A stretch of 43,064 nt of DNA, taken from assembly GCA_002733125.1 (NCBI GenBank), contig NVUM01000008.1:23708-66771 (forward strand), written 5' to 3'. This stretch comes from Porticoccus sp. (lineage in GTDB: Bacteria > Pseudomonadota > Gammaproteobacteria > Pseudomonadales > Porticoccaceae). A program made the translations under genes and the position numbers. Within the stretch, counting starts at the first letter, position 1, and every line of letters starts with the position of its first letter. This document shows, in pieces, positions 8,414 through 15,678 of the stretch. The notes beneath the pieces were generated by a model that was not told where the DNA came from, searched no databases, and worked only from the letters and a program-made list of their open reading frames with translations.

Positions 8414-8538
8414 TGGACGGTGCCCGATAAGAGGTCAGACGGTGGTCTGTCGTTCAGCCCGACACGCTTCAGTTCAGAACCTTGCAGTTCAGCACGTTGT
8501 AGTTCGGCACCCTTCAGTCCGGTAACGAGTGGGCTCAA
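8404..8538 (-). CDS. Tiny pentapeptide-repeat reading frame (44 codons, TTG start)
   Basis: On the minus strand a 44-codon frame starts at TTG, overlapping the TGA of the Gly-rich gene, and stops at TGA inside the first codons of yaeQ. Its centre reads as five consecutive pentapeptides: TGLKG, AELQR, AELQG, SELKR, VGLND. This is the A(D/N/E)LXX pattern of pentapeptide-repeat proteins, with Leu at every fifth position. At the DNA level it shows as four near-identical 15-base units at about 8464-8523. Pentapeptide-repeat proteins fold as a right-handed beta-helix, usually with eight or more coils, so five repeats are short. It may be a real micro-protein, a remnant, or an extension of the Gly-rich protein reached by a -1 frameshift. 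No good ribosome site precedes the TTG. Confidence 0.4.
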   Translation of the reverse strand: MSPLVTGLKGAELQRAELQGSELKRVGLNDRPPSDLLSGTVQWH

Positions 8539-8957
8539 GTAATAATACCCGAGCTACCCAATCCGCCGCCGATACCTCCGCCCATACCTCCACCGAGGCT
8601 GCCGGCGGGACCGCCGCCTCCCTGACCGGGCACAACAATTTTGGAGGCCTGGTCGCGACGCATTTCCTCAAGCTCGCGAGCAGTGCGCTCAACGGCTACC
8701 TCGGCTTCCTCGCCGAATTTTTCGGCGGCTTCACCGATACTGTTGGCGTGCAACTCGAAATTGATCGGCAGGGCACCCATGGGTGTCATTACCTGGGTAG
8801 AACCCATATAGAGTACTTCGCGGCTTGCATCGGCGTCACCGTTGCGGGTGACCGGACTGAGCCGACGTATGCTGCCGATTTTCTGGTCAGTGAAAATTTC
8901 CTCAAGATAGAGTTCATCGGGGTTCATGTCTGCGTCGAATTGTTTTTGCTTGTTCAT
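8535..8957 (-). CDS. Conserved-looking cytoplasmic protein with a Gly-rich tail
   Basis: A 140-residue protein with no signal peptide or membrane segment. It starts MNKQKQFDADMNPDELYLEEIFTD; an upstream in-frame ATG at 8993 would add 12 residues. The middle (QVMTPMGALPINFELHANSIGEAAEKF) leads to a charged helix (EEAEVAVERTARELEEMRR) and the end is VVPGQGGGGPAGSLGG with further glycines, presumably disordered. I do not recognise a named family. It is followed directly by the pentapeptide frame and yaeQ on the same strand. The N-terminal block looks structured and the reading frame is well supported by codon pattern. Confidence 0.75.
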   Translation of the reverse strand: MNKQKQFDADMNPDELYLEEIFTDQKIGSIRRLSPVTRNGDADASREVLYMGSTQVMTPMGALPINFELHANSIGEAAEKFGEEAEVAVERTARELEEMRRDQASKIVVPGQGGGGPAGSLGGGMGGGIGGGLGSSGIIT

Positions 8958-9045
8958 AGTGATTAATTTGGGTAGTGAAAAGAAGGTAGACACCCTAACA
9001 GATATTGTTCGGAGCGTCAGGTGTCTGGCCCCTGTATGAGGAGTC

Positions 9046-9939
9046 TCAGGGCGCCGTAATTTGTGATTTCAGGGTCTCTACCAGAGCCATGGCGGCAGAG
9101 GACAGCGGGTAGCGACGCCTTGTCAGAATACCGATTTGGCGGGTGACGACGGGGCTGGTGAGTGGGCGACACTCCGCGCCGAGTGCCCGCATCTGTTGTA
9201 TGGCCAGTGATGGCACGACACTGATGCCCAGTTTGTTGGCGACCATGGAGCCAATAGAGGCGAGCTGGTGTGCTTCAAATTCCACCGTCAGGGTTATGCC
9301 GCAGCTGGCGGTAATCTCATCAATCATTTGACGCATGGCTGAGGGGCGTTGCAGTGCCACAAAGGGAAATTCCTGGAGTTGTGTCCAGGTGATTTCGTCA
9401 TTTGCCAGCAGGGCATGTTGTTCCGGCATCACCACGTAAAAACTGTCTTCAAAGAGCGGCTCAAAGTGGAGATCTTCGGACTCTTCCATATCAAAGGTAA
9501 CACCGACCTCTACGCGGCCTGTGCGCACCATATCCACCACCTCTTCTGCCACTACATCCTGTACCGTGATATTGATATCCGGGAACTTGCTGCGGTAGTA
9601 GTGAAGGGCTTTTGGCAGCTTGCTAATCGAAAAAGAGGCCATGCTGGCGATGCTCAGTTTGCCCCGTCGCATGGCGAACAGGTTGTGCAGGTCGGTCAGC
9701 GCATTGTCCCAGTCGGCCAGCAGGCGCTGTGCCACCGGCAGAAAAGCCTCGCCCTCCGGGGTTAGCGAAAGGGTGCGAGTGGTGCGAGCCAGCAGTTTTC
9801 CGCCCACCACTTCTTCCAGATTTTTCAGGGAAATGCTGAGTGCAGGCTGAGAGAGATGCAATCGTTCGCCGGCTTCAGCGAAGTTGCGAGTCTGGGCAAC
9901 GGTGACAAACGCCTTGAGCTGTTTTATGGTGATATCCAT
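9046..9939 (-). CDS. LysR-family regulator divergent from scoAB
   Basis: A 297-residue LysR-type transcriptional regulator. The N-terminal winged helix (ITIKQLKAFVTVAQTRNFAEAGERLHLSQPALSISLKNLEE) is canonical, followed by a linker helix and a periplasmic-binding-like effector domain (RRGKLSIASMASFSISKLP onward). It is divergent from the CoA-transferase genes, with 144 bases between the starts that contain a 16-base palindrome-like element, the standard layout for a LysR protein controlling its neighbour. The likely target is scoAB, and the effector may be a ketone body or its CoA ester (inference). Confidence 0.93.
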   Translation of the reverse strand: MDITIKQLKAFVTVAQTRNFAEAGERLHLSQPALSISLKNLEEVVGGKLLARTTRTLSLTPEGEAFLPVAQRLLADWDNALTDLHNLFAMRRGKLSIASMASFSISKLPKALHYYRSKFPDINITVQDVVAEEVVDMVRTGRVEVGVTFDMEESEDLHFEPLFEDSFYVVMPEQHALLANDEITWTQLQEFPFVALQRPSAMRQMIDEITASCGITLTVEFEAHQLASIGSMVANKLGISVVPSLAIQQMRALGAECRPLTSPVVTRQIGILTRRRYPLSSAAMALVETLKSQITAP

Positions 9940-9960
9940 GGCACTCTTATATAAATTCCT

Positions 9961-9976
9961 TTAATCAGTTGATTAA
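9961..9976. promoter_or_regulatory. Dyad operator candidate in the lysR-scoA intergenic region
   Basis: TTAATCAGTTGATTAA has perfect seven-base arms (TTAATCA / TGATTAA) around GT. It lies 21 bases from the lysR start and about 108 from scoA, in an AT-rich stretch. A -35-like TTGATT (9969-9974) is inside it, with TAAATA 16 bases further on as a possible -10 for scoA. Binding by the adjacent LysR protein is inferred from position only. Confidence 0.45.
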
Positions 9977-10083
9977 AATTTTACGCTTGATAAATATATT
10001 TCGCTATAGGATGCTAGGAGCCGTTTTGCGCACCTCAAATTGAGGTCGCCACGGTAAATAATAATCATTGAGGAGTTTTGTTC

Positions 10084-10785
10084 ATGGCGGGTTTCGATAA
10101 GGTGGTTAACACCTACGAAGAAGCGATGGCGGGTCTGGAAGATGGCATGACCGTGATTGCAGGCGGTTTTGGCATTTGTGGTATCCCCGAAAACCTGATC
10201 AATCAAATCAAGAAAATGGGTACCAAAGAGCTCACCATCATTTCCAACAACTGTGGTATCGACGGTTTTGGTCTGGGTGTTCTGCTGGAAGATCGTCAGA
10301 TCAAGAAAATGGTGTCTTCCTATGTAGGGGAAAACAAGCTGTTCGAAGAGCAGTTGCTCTCCGGCCAGCTGGAAGTGGAGCTGACGCCCCAGGGAACCCT
10401 GGCGGAAAAAATGCGTGCTGCCGGTGCGGGAATCCCGGCTTTCTACACTGCCACCGGCTACGGCACGGATATTGGCGAAGGTAAGGATGTACGCGAGTTC
10501 AATGGTCGCAAGTACATTCTTGAAGAGTCCATCCAGGGTGACTTCTCGATTGTCAAAGCGTGGAAAGCGGACCGTTATGGCAATGCGATCTATCGCAACA
10601 CCGCTATGAACTTCAATCCCATGGCGGCCACCGCGGGCAAGATCTGCGTGATGGAAGTGGAAGAGATTGTCGAACCGGGCGAACTGGATCCGATGTACAT
10701 ACATACCCCGGGTATCTATGTGGATCGTCTGATTCAGGGCACGTTCGAGAAACGTATCGAAAAGCGCACTGTTCGCGAAGGCTAA
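10084..10785 (+). CDS. scoA: Succinyl-CoA:3-ketoacid CoA-transferase, subunit A
   Basis: A 233-residue alpha subunit of a family I CoA transferase, which moves CoA from succinyl-CoA to acetoacetate. The start ATG is preceded by GAGGAG about nine bases upstream. Hallmarks are [75 protein letters not shown] and the [13 protein letters not shown] tail. This matches bacterial SCOT alpha subunits better than PcaI. It is paired with scoB 15 bases downstream; 3-hydroxybutyrate dehydrogenase lies about 0.9 kb further on, which supports a ketone-body role rather than 3-oxoadipate. Confidence 0.93.
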   Translation: MAGFDKVVNTYEEAMAGLEDGMTVIAGGFGICGIPENLINQIKKMGTKELTIISNNCGIDGFGLGVLLEDRQIKKMVSSYVGENKLFEEQLLSGQLEVELTPQGTLAEKMRAAGAGIPAFYTATGYGTDIGEGKDVREFNGRKYILEESIQGDFSIVKAWKADRYGNAIYRNTAMNFNPMAATAGKICVMEVEEIVEPGELDPMYIHTPGIYVDRLIQGTFEKRIEKRTVREG

Positions 10786-10800
10786 AAAGGAGAGACAATC

Positions 10801-11457
10801 ATGGCACTTTCTCGTGATCAAATGGCTATCCGTGTTGCCCGCGAGCTGCAGGACGGATACTACGTAAACCTCGGCATAGGTATTCCCACCCTGGTGGCCA
10901 ACCATGTGCCGGATGGTATGGATGTGATGTTGCAGTCTGAAAACGGCCTGCTCGGCATGGGTCCGTTTCCCACCGAGGACCAGATTGACCCAGACCTGAT
11001 CAACGCCGGGAAACAACTGGTAACCACCGCCAAGGGCGCCTCCATTTTTTCATCGGCGGAGTCCTTCGCCATGATTCGGGGCGGTCATGTGGACCTGACG
11101 GTGCTGGGTGCCTTTGAGGTGGATGTCAATGGCAACATTGCCTCCTGGATGATCCCCGGCAAGCTGATCAAGGGCATGGGTGGCGCGATGGATCTGGTGG
11201 CCGGCGCCGACAATATCGTGGTGATGATGACCCACGCCGATAAATACGGTAACTCCAAGCTGTTGCCCCAGTGCAATCTGCCGCTGACCGGCGCTGGTTG
11301 TATCACCCAGGTACTGACCGATCTGGCCTACGTGGAAATTCGTGATGGCAAGTTCCATCTGGTGGAGCGTGCTCCGGGCGTTTCTGTGGAGGAAATCGTG
11401 GAGAAAACCGCCGGCGAAATGGTGGTTCCCGACCACGTACCGGAAATACAGTTCTGA
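10801..11457 (+). CDS. scoB: Succinyl-CoA:3-ketoacid CoA-transferase, subunit B
   Basis: A 218-residue beta subunit. It carries the GIGIPTLVANHVP glycine loop and the SENGLLGMGP motif, whose glutamate (E47) is the catalytic residue that forms the glutamyl-CoA intermediate in this family. GGHVDLTVLGAFEVD, GNIASWMIPGKLIKGMGGAMDLV and VMMTHADKYGNSKLL complete the pattern. AAAGGAG lies before the ATG. Together with ScoA it activates acetoacetate to acetoacetyl-CoA for thiolysis. A strong terminator follows 17 bases after the stop, so scoAB forms its own two-gene transcript. Confidence 0.94.
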   Translation: MALSRDQMAIRVARELQDGYYVNLGIGIPTLVANHVPDGMDVMLQSENGLLGMGPFPTEDQIDPDLINAGKQLVTTAKGASIFSSAESFAMIRGGHVDLTVLGAFEVDVNGNIASWMIPGKLIKGMGGAMDLVAGADNIVVMMTHADKYGNSKLLPQCNLPLTGAGCITQVLTDLAYVEIRDGKFHLVERAPGVSVEEIVEKTAGEMVVPDHVPEIQF

Positions 11458-11474
11458 TTGCTCCGGTATGATCG

Positions 11475-11503
11475 AAAAAGGCTCCCACTCGGGAGCCTTT
11501 TTT
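11475..11503 (+). terminator. Rho-independent terminator after scoB
   Basis: GGCTCCC (11480-11486) and GGGAGCC (11491-11497) form a perfect seven-base stem with a four-base loop, flanked by A5 upstream and T6 downstream. This is a strong intrinsic terminator. Confidence 0.93.
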
Positions 11504-11609
11504 ATGCCCGGATACTTGTCAGGTCTGTCATTTCCTTTTAAGGCCGGGGACAATTCTTCAGGAGTATACTGTCTAATAACTCGAGTACATCAATAAGGAG
11601 TGCAAGGTA

Positions 11610-12179
11610 ATGAAAAATCTCTTGTGCACAACGGTACTGATACTGGTTGCCAGTGGCCTCAATGCGCTGGAAATGGATAGCAGCCGTTCGACACTGAATA
11701 TCACCAGCGTAAAAAATGACCGTATTGCTGAGTTGTTTGTGTTTGAAAAAGTGAGTGGAACTATCGATGATGCCAGCGGAAAGGCGAGTATTGACGTCGC
11801 ATTGGATAGTATTGACAGCGGCATAGAGGTGCGCGATGAGCGCATGCGCAAATATCTGTTCAATACGGAAGAGTTCAAAACAGCCAGTTTTACAGCAGAT
11901 GTCGACCTCAAGGCGTTGAGCTCCCTGAAACCTGGTGAGCAGCGTGAGGTTGAACTGAAGGGCGAGCTGGCGCTGAATGGATACACGGTGCCCCTAAGCT
12001 TCCAGACACAGGTGACGCGACTGAATAGCGGAGCGCTGAGTGTCGCCACGGTGGCGCCGGGATTTATAGATATGACTCGCCACAAAATGGCGCCGGGGAT
12101 TGAAAAGCTACGTAGCCTGGCGGGTCTGGATAATATCTCTCTGGCCGTACCGGTGACTTTTTCAGTGGTGTTTAAATAG
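11610..12179 (+). CDS. YceI-family periplasmic protein
   Basis: A 189-residue secreted protein with signal peptide MKNLLCTTVLILVASGLNA and a YceI-like lipocalin-type beta-barrel. Visible family features are STLNITSVKNDRIAELFVFEKVSGTIDD, the DSIDSGIEVRDERMRKYLFNTEEFKTASF block (typical of YceI, where a charged ERD segment precedes the FxxxxFPxxxF region) and ELKGELALNGYTVPLSF. Homologues bind isoprenoid lipids such as polyprenyl quinones; that is family knowledge only. AAGGAG lies upstream of the ATG. It stands between two strong terminators and is therefore probably monocistronic. Confidence 0.88.
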   Translation: MKNLLCTTVLILVASGLNALEMDSSRSTLNITSVKNDRIAELFVFEKVSGTIDDASGKASIDVALDSIDSGIEVRDERMRKYLFNTEEFKTASFTADVDLKALSSLKPGEQREVELKGELALNGYTVPLSFQTQVTRLNSGALSVATVAPGFIDMTRHKMAPGIEKLRSLAGLDNISLAVPVTFSVVFK

Positions 12180-12197
12180 TGGCTGAATGGCCAGGCA

Positions 12198-12227
12198 ATA
12201 AAAAAACCCGCAGTTGCGGGTTTTTTT
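12198..12227 (+). terminator. Rho-independent terminator after the YceI gene
   Basis: CCCGC (12207-12211) pairs with GCGGG (12216-12220) around AGTT. A-tract before and T7 after extend the helix. Strong and roughly bidirectional in form. Confidence 0.9.
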
Positions 12228-12377
12228 ATGTGCGCGCTTTCCCGGCGACATTTTTGTATTGGTCGGAAATAACTTAGACTGCGTGTTCCCATAGTTGGCA
12301 GAAATGCCCAATCCCGTTGCCAGTCCGTTTTCTACCCCGTCGGGTTGGCATCCATCCATCGTTTGCGAGGTGACTGT

Positions 12378-13160
12378 ATGTTGAAAGGAAAAACCGCACT
12401 GGTGACCGGCTCCACCAGTGGCATCGGTTATGCCATGGCCGATCGACTGGCCAATGCCGGCGCCAATATCGTGCTGCACGGTCTGATGGATCCCGCCCAG
12501 GGCCAAGCCCTGGCGGAAGAGTTCGAATCCCGCTACGGTATCCAGTGCCAGTTCAGCGATGCGGACATTTCCAGCGCGGAGGGCAACGAGGCGCTGGTGG
12601 CGACCACCTTGGAGAAGTTCGGCCAGGTGGATATTCTTGTCAACAACGCCGGGATTCAGCACACCGCCTCGGTGGAAGATTTTCCGGTGGCCAAGTGGGA
12701 TGCGATTATCGCCATTAACCTGAGCTCCGCTTTCCACACCACCCGCCTGCTGGTGCCCGGCATGCAGGAGCGCGGCTGGGGACGTATTATCAATATCGCC
12801 TCGGTGCACGGTCTGGTGGCTTCCCTGCAAAAGGCCGCCTATGTGGCCGCCAAGCACGGTATTGTCGGCCTCACCAAGGTGGTGGCGCTGGAGAATGCAG
12901 ACAAAGGCGTCACCGCGAATGCCATTTGCCCGGGTTGGGTGGATACCGAGCTGGTGGCGGCGCAGTTCCAGGCCACGGCAGATCGCGACGGCGTCAGCTT
13001 TGAAGAGGGCAAGCGCCGCACTATCGTCGCCAAGCAGCCGGTGCCCAAGGCGACTCAGCCTTCGGCCCTCGGTGATCTGGCTGTCTTCCTCTGCTCAGAT
13101 GCCGCGGCCACCATTACCGGTGCCAGTCTGCCGGTAGACGGCGGCTGGACAGCTCAATAA
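12378..13160 (+). CDS. hbdH: 3-hydroxybutyrate dehydrogenase
   Basis: A 260-residue classical short-chain dehydrogenase that oxidises 3-hydroxybutyrate to acetoacetate with NAD. The cofactor motif is TGSTSGIG, NNAG follows, and the Ser/Tyr/Lys catalytic set lies in NIASVHGLVASLQKAAYVAAKHG. GIQHTASVEDFPVAKWDAIIAINLSS and NAICPGWVDTELV are characteristic of bacterial BdhA rather than FabG. The start is set by GAGGTGACT just before the ATG; an upstream in-frame ATG at 12345 lacks a site. Product acetoacetate is the substrate of ScoAB, so the two units together allow growth on 3-hydroxybutyrate or turnover of its polymer. Confidence 0.93.
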   Translation: MLKGKTALVTGSTSGIGYAMADRLANAGANIVLHGLMDPAQGQALAEEFESRYGIQCQFSDADISSAEGNEALVATTLEKFGQVDILVNNAGIQHTASVEDFPVAKWDAIIAINLSSAFHTTRLLVPGMQERGWGRIINIASVHGLVASLQKAAYVAAKHGIVGLTKVVALENADKGVTANAICPGWVDTELVAAQFQATADRDGVSFEEGKRRTIVAKQPVPKATQPSALGDLAVFLCSDAAATITGASLPVDGGWTAQ

Positions 13161-13240
13161 GGGTCGGTTGCTGTTTTAGGCGGCTGGCTGTTTTTTGGGC
13201 AGCGGCCCCGGATATGCTGTAAAATCCGCGCCTTTCTTCT

Positions 13241-13271
13241 GCCCGGCCATCTCTTTTTGAGCTGGCCGGGC
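13241..13271 (+). promoter_or_regulatory. Strong hairpin in the rimO 5' region
   Basis: GCCCGGCCA (13241-13249) pairs perfectly with TGGCCGGGC (13263-13271); an inner CTC/GAG pair adds three more, closing a five-T loop. No T-run follows, so it is not an ordinary terminator. It ends 20 bases before the rimO start codon. A TAAAAT box at 13219-13224 upstream could be a -10. It may be an RNA control or stability element (inference). Confidence 0.5.
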
Positions 13272-13291
13272 CAACATGCGGGTTAGGTATT

Positions 13292-14608
13292 GTGTCAGGC
13301 AAAGTTGGATTTATTTCGTTAGGTTGTCCGAAGGCGCTGGTGGATTCCGAGCGTATCCTCACACAGCTACGACTGGAGGGCTACCAAGTCTCCGCCAGTT
13401 ACCAGAATGCCGATGTAGTGGTGGTCAATACCTGCGGGTTTCTCGATAGCGCCAAGCAGGAGTCGCTGGATGCCATAGGCGAGGCCATGGCGGAAAATGG
13501 CAGGGTTATCGTCACCGGCTGCATGGGCGGCGACGAGCAGGCCATCCGCAAAGTGCATCCGGACGTGCTGGCCGTATCGGGCCCCCATCAATACGAAGCG
13601 GTGGTGGGGGCCGTCCACCAGCATGTGCCACCCCCTGCGGATCACAATCCCTATGTGGATCTGGTGCCGAAGCAGGGTATTAAACTGACGCCGCGCCACT
13701 ATTCCTACCTGAAAATTTCCGAAGGCTGTAATCATCGTTGCAGTTTCTGCATTATTCCCTCGCTGCGGGGGGATTTGGTGAGCCGTCCGATTGGCGAGGT
13801 GATGGATGAAGCAGAACGGTTGGTGAATGCCGGTACCAAAGAGTTACTGGTAATTTCGCAGGATACCAGTGCCTACGGGGTGGACATGAAATTTCGCACC
13901 GGCTTCTGGCAGGGCAAGCCAATAAAAACCCATATGCAACAGCTGTGTGAGGCATTGGGTGAACTGGGCGTCTGGATTCGTCTGCATTATGTATACCCCT
14001 ACCCCCATGTGGATAACCTGATCCCGCTGATGTCCGAGGGGCGGATTCTGCCCTATCTGGATATCCCTTTTCAGCACGCCCACCCCGTTGTACTGAAGGC
14101 GATGAAGCGGCCGGCCAACGAGGAGAAGGTACTGGAGCGTATCCAGCGCTGGCGGGATCAGTGTCCGGATCTGTCCCTGCGAAGTACCTTTATCGTGGGT
14201 TTTCCCGGTGAAACCGAGCAGCAGTTTGCTTACCTGCTGGATTGGTTGAAAGAAGCCCAGCTAGATCGGGTTGGCTGTTTCAAATACGAAGCGGTGGATG
14301 GAGCGCCCGCCAACGCCTTGCCCGGTGCTGTACCGGAAGCAATCAAGCAGCAACGCTGGGAGCGTTTTATGGAGGCGCAGCAGGCAATCAGTGCGGCGCG
14401 GCTGCAGAACAAGGTTGGCAGGACGCTCCCCGTGTTGATTGATGAGGTCGATGAGGAGGGTGCTATTGGCCGCTCCACCGCAGATGCTCCGGAAATTGAC
14501 GGTAACGTGTTTCTCAATGGCGAGCAGACCTTGCAGCCCGGCGATCTGGTCAATGTCACCATTGACCACTCGGATGAGTACGATCTCTGGGGTGAACTGG
14601 CCGGTTGA
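13292..14608 (+). CDS. rimO: Ribosomal protein S12 methylthiotransferase RimO
   Basis: A 438-residue radical-SAM methylthiotransferase that modifies the conserved aspartate of ribosomal protein S12. Three domains are visible: the N-terminal MTTase domain with cluster cysteines C12 (SLGCPK), C48 (NTCGF) and C77 (TGCMGG); the radical-SAM motif C146/C150/C153 (GCNHRCSFC); and a C-terminal TRAM domain. RimO-specific signatures are CPKALVDSE and [15 protein letters not shown]. The start is GTG with TTAGG upstream. It is followed by a bidirectional-looking terminator and convergent slyD. Confidence 0.97.
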   Translation: MSGKVGFISLGCPKALVDSERILTQLRLEGYQVSASYQNADVVVVNTCGFLDSAKQESLDAIGEAMAENGRVIVTGCMGGDEQAIRKVHPDVLAVSGPHQYEAVVGAVHQHVPPPADHNPYVDLVPKQGIKLTPRHYSYLKISEGCNHRCSFCIIPSLRGDLVSRPIGEVMDEAERLVNAGTKELLVISQDTSAYGVDMKFRTGFWQGKPIKTHMQQLCEALGELGVWIRLHYVYPYPHVDNLIPLMSEGRILPYLDIPFQHAHPVVLKAMKRPANEEKVLERIQRWRDQCPDLSLRSTFIVGFPGETEQQFAYLLDWLKEAQLDRVGCFKYEAVDGAPANALPGAVPEAIKQQRWERFMEAQQAISAARLQNKVGRTLPVLIDEVDEEGAIGRSTADAPEIDGNVFLNGEQTLQPGDLVNVTIDHSDEYDLWGELAG

Positions 14609-14658
14609 GCGGCCTGGCTGCTGTCAGGCTTGGTCAAGAGAGCGGTAATAAAGGAATG

Positions 14659-14690
14659 AAAAAGGCCAGCCTGTTCCGGCTGGCCTTTTT
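14659..14690. terminator. Bidirectional terminator between rimO and slyD
   Basis: GGCCAGCC (14664-14671) pairs with GGCTGGCC (14678-14685) around six bases, with A5 before and T5 after. It can stop transcription from both convergent genes. Confidence 0.92.
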
Positions 14691-14724
14691 GATGTAACAC
14701 GTTGTTAGTGCACGATGGTCATAC

Positions 14725-15207
14725 TCAGTGTTGGTGGCCCTCCGGCCCATGCACATGGCCGTGGGCCAGTTCTTCTTCGGTGGCTTCCCGGACGGTCTGG
14801 ATATTTACATCAAAGGTCAGATCCTTGCCTGCAAGCGGGTGGTTGCCGTCAACTGTCACGGTTTCTTCGGTGAAATCCCTGACCACGACCGAGACCTTGC
14901 CCGATTCAGTCTGTGCCTCGAAACGCATCCCGGTCTGCATGTCTTCCACTCCCTGGAATGCCTTGCGGGGAACCTCCTGTACCAGGTGATCCTGGTATTC
15001 GCCGTAGGCGTCGGCAGCGGGAACGGTGACTTTCATGGTATCGCCTTCGGTTTTGCCTTCCATCGCCTTCTCGAGACCGGGAATGATATTTTTATGGCCG
15101 TGCACGTAGGCCAGTGGCGCTGCATCGGTGGACGAATCGAGCTGAACGCCGTTCTCGTCAGTGAGGATGTAGTGAAAAAGCACGACGGCGTTCTCTGAAA
15201 TATTCAT
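14725..15207 (-). CDS. slyD: SlyD-type FKBP peptidyl-prolyl isomerase (copy 2)
   Basis: A 160-residue prolyl isomerase/chaperone. It has MNISENAVVLFHYILTDENG, the FKBP core AYVHGHKNIIPGLEKAMEGKTEGD, AADAYGEYQDHLVQEVPR at the flap junction, and NHPLAGKDLTFDVNIQTVREATEEEL, all closer to standard SlyD than copy 1. The His-bearing tail is AHGHVHGPEGHQH, much shorter than the E. coli nickel-binding tail. The start chosen at 15207 has GGA nine bases upstream; a longer frame reaching 15339 has no family match before this Met. It is convergent with rimO. It is the likelier orthologue of slyD of the two copies. Confidence 0.93.
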   Translation of the reverse strand: MNISENAVVLFHYILTDENGVQLDSSTDAAPLAYVHGHKNIIPGLEKAMEGKTEGDTMKVTVPAADAYGEYQDHLVQEVPRKAFQGVEDMQTGMRFEAQTESGKVSVVVRDFTEETVTVDGNHPLAGKDLTFDVNIQTVREATEEELAHGHVHGPEGHQH

Positions 15208-15473
15208 GAGGATTCCTTTTGATGGGAATGAATTTTTGGATGAGGGGCACATTATGAGTGAACAGCTTTGCTTTGCCAAGAAACGGCATTGTGATGACAG
15301 TTTCGACTTTTTTCGACCGGATGGCAGGTATCTGGTCATGGGATTAGCTGTCGACCTGTCTGGCAGCCCTGTTTTTTGATAAGAGCCGTTTTGTGACAGC
15401 CTTTGCCTGTCGGGGCGCAGGGGGGAAGTAACCGCTTTCAGGGCCGGCTCATTGAGTCGGCTTTTGTGAATAA

Positions 15474-15489
15474 ATACTATCTGTAGTGT
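15474..15489 (+). promoter_or_regulatory. NrdR box 1 upstream of nrdJa
   Basis: ATACTATCTGTAGTGT matches about 13 of 16 positions of the NrdR consensus acaCwAtATaTwGtgt (consensus from memory). It is 31 bases, three helical turns, from box 2, the spacing typical of NrdR operator pairs. Confidence 0.65.
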
Positions 15490-15494
15490 TAGAT

Positions 15495-15523
15495 CTGGAA
15501 ACAGCCACTAGATATTGTATACT
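15495..15523 (+). promoter_or_regulatory. Candidate nrdJ promoter overlapping NrdR box 2
   Basis: TATACT at 15518-15523 is a good -10; CTGGAA at 15495-15500 is a weak -35 at exactly 17 bases. NrdR box 2 fills the spacer, so repressor binding would block polymerase. It is about 150 bases before the nrdJa ATG. Confidence 0.45.
15505..15520 (+). promoter_or_regulatory. NrdR box 2 upstream of nrdJa
   Basis: CCACTAGATATTGTAT matches about 12 of 16 consensus positions, including the core C-T-A-x-A-T-A-T-T-G. It is paired with box 1 at a 31-base offset and lies in the promoter spacer. Control by the NrdR repressor, encoded elsewhere, is expected for ribonucleotide reductase operons. Confidence 0.65.
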
Positions 15524-15557
15524 CAGCGACGGACAAGGATTATCGCTGGACACTTGG

Positions 15558-15635
15558 ATGGTATGCCCCAACTGCCATTCTGCCAGCAAAATCAGGGGAA
15601 TTTCTTCGCAGTGCCCCGCACGAAAAGACGGTTAA
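15558..15635 (+). CDS. Possible 25-residue leader peptide with a CPNC motif
   Basis: A short frame between the nrdJ promoter and nrdJa begins MVCPNCHSASKIRG and has a third Cys before its TAA. The CPxC knuckle resembles the start of zinc-ribbon proteins, including NrdR itself, but the second knuckle is incomplete. No strong ribosome site precedes it (AAGGAT is about 20 bases away). The rest of the 470-base gap between slyD and nrdJa holds only the two NrdR boxes and the promoter. It could be chance. Confidence 0.22.
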   Translation: MVCPNCHSASKIRGISSQCPARKDG

Positions 15636-15678
15636 AAGCCGCTCACAGCCACATTTGTAACAAGGAAACAGCATTCTC

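Noticed and set aside
8460-8525. Non-coding 15-base tandem repeats (e.g. an origin or iteron array)
   Set aside because: The 15-base period and the frame on the minus strand give pentapeptide repeats, a better explanation.
9973-11016. Long open frame on the minus strand across scoA and the start of scoB
   Set aside because: It is antisense to two clearly conserved genes, His-rich in a way typical of reverse-frame translation, and has no domain pattern.
15208-15678. Possible cobalamin riboswitch before the B12-dependent reductase
   Set aside because: I found no B12-box-like sequence; the NrdR boxes explain the region better.
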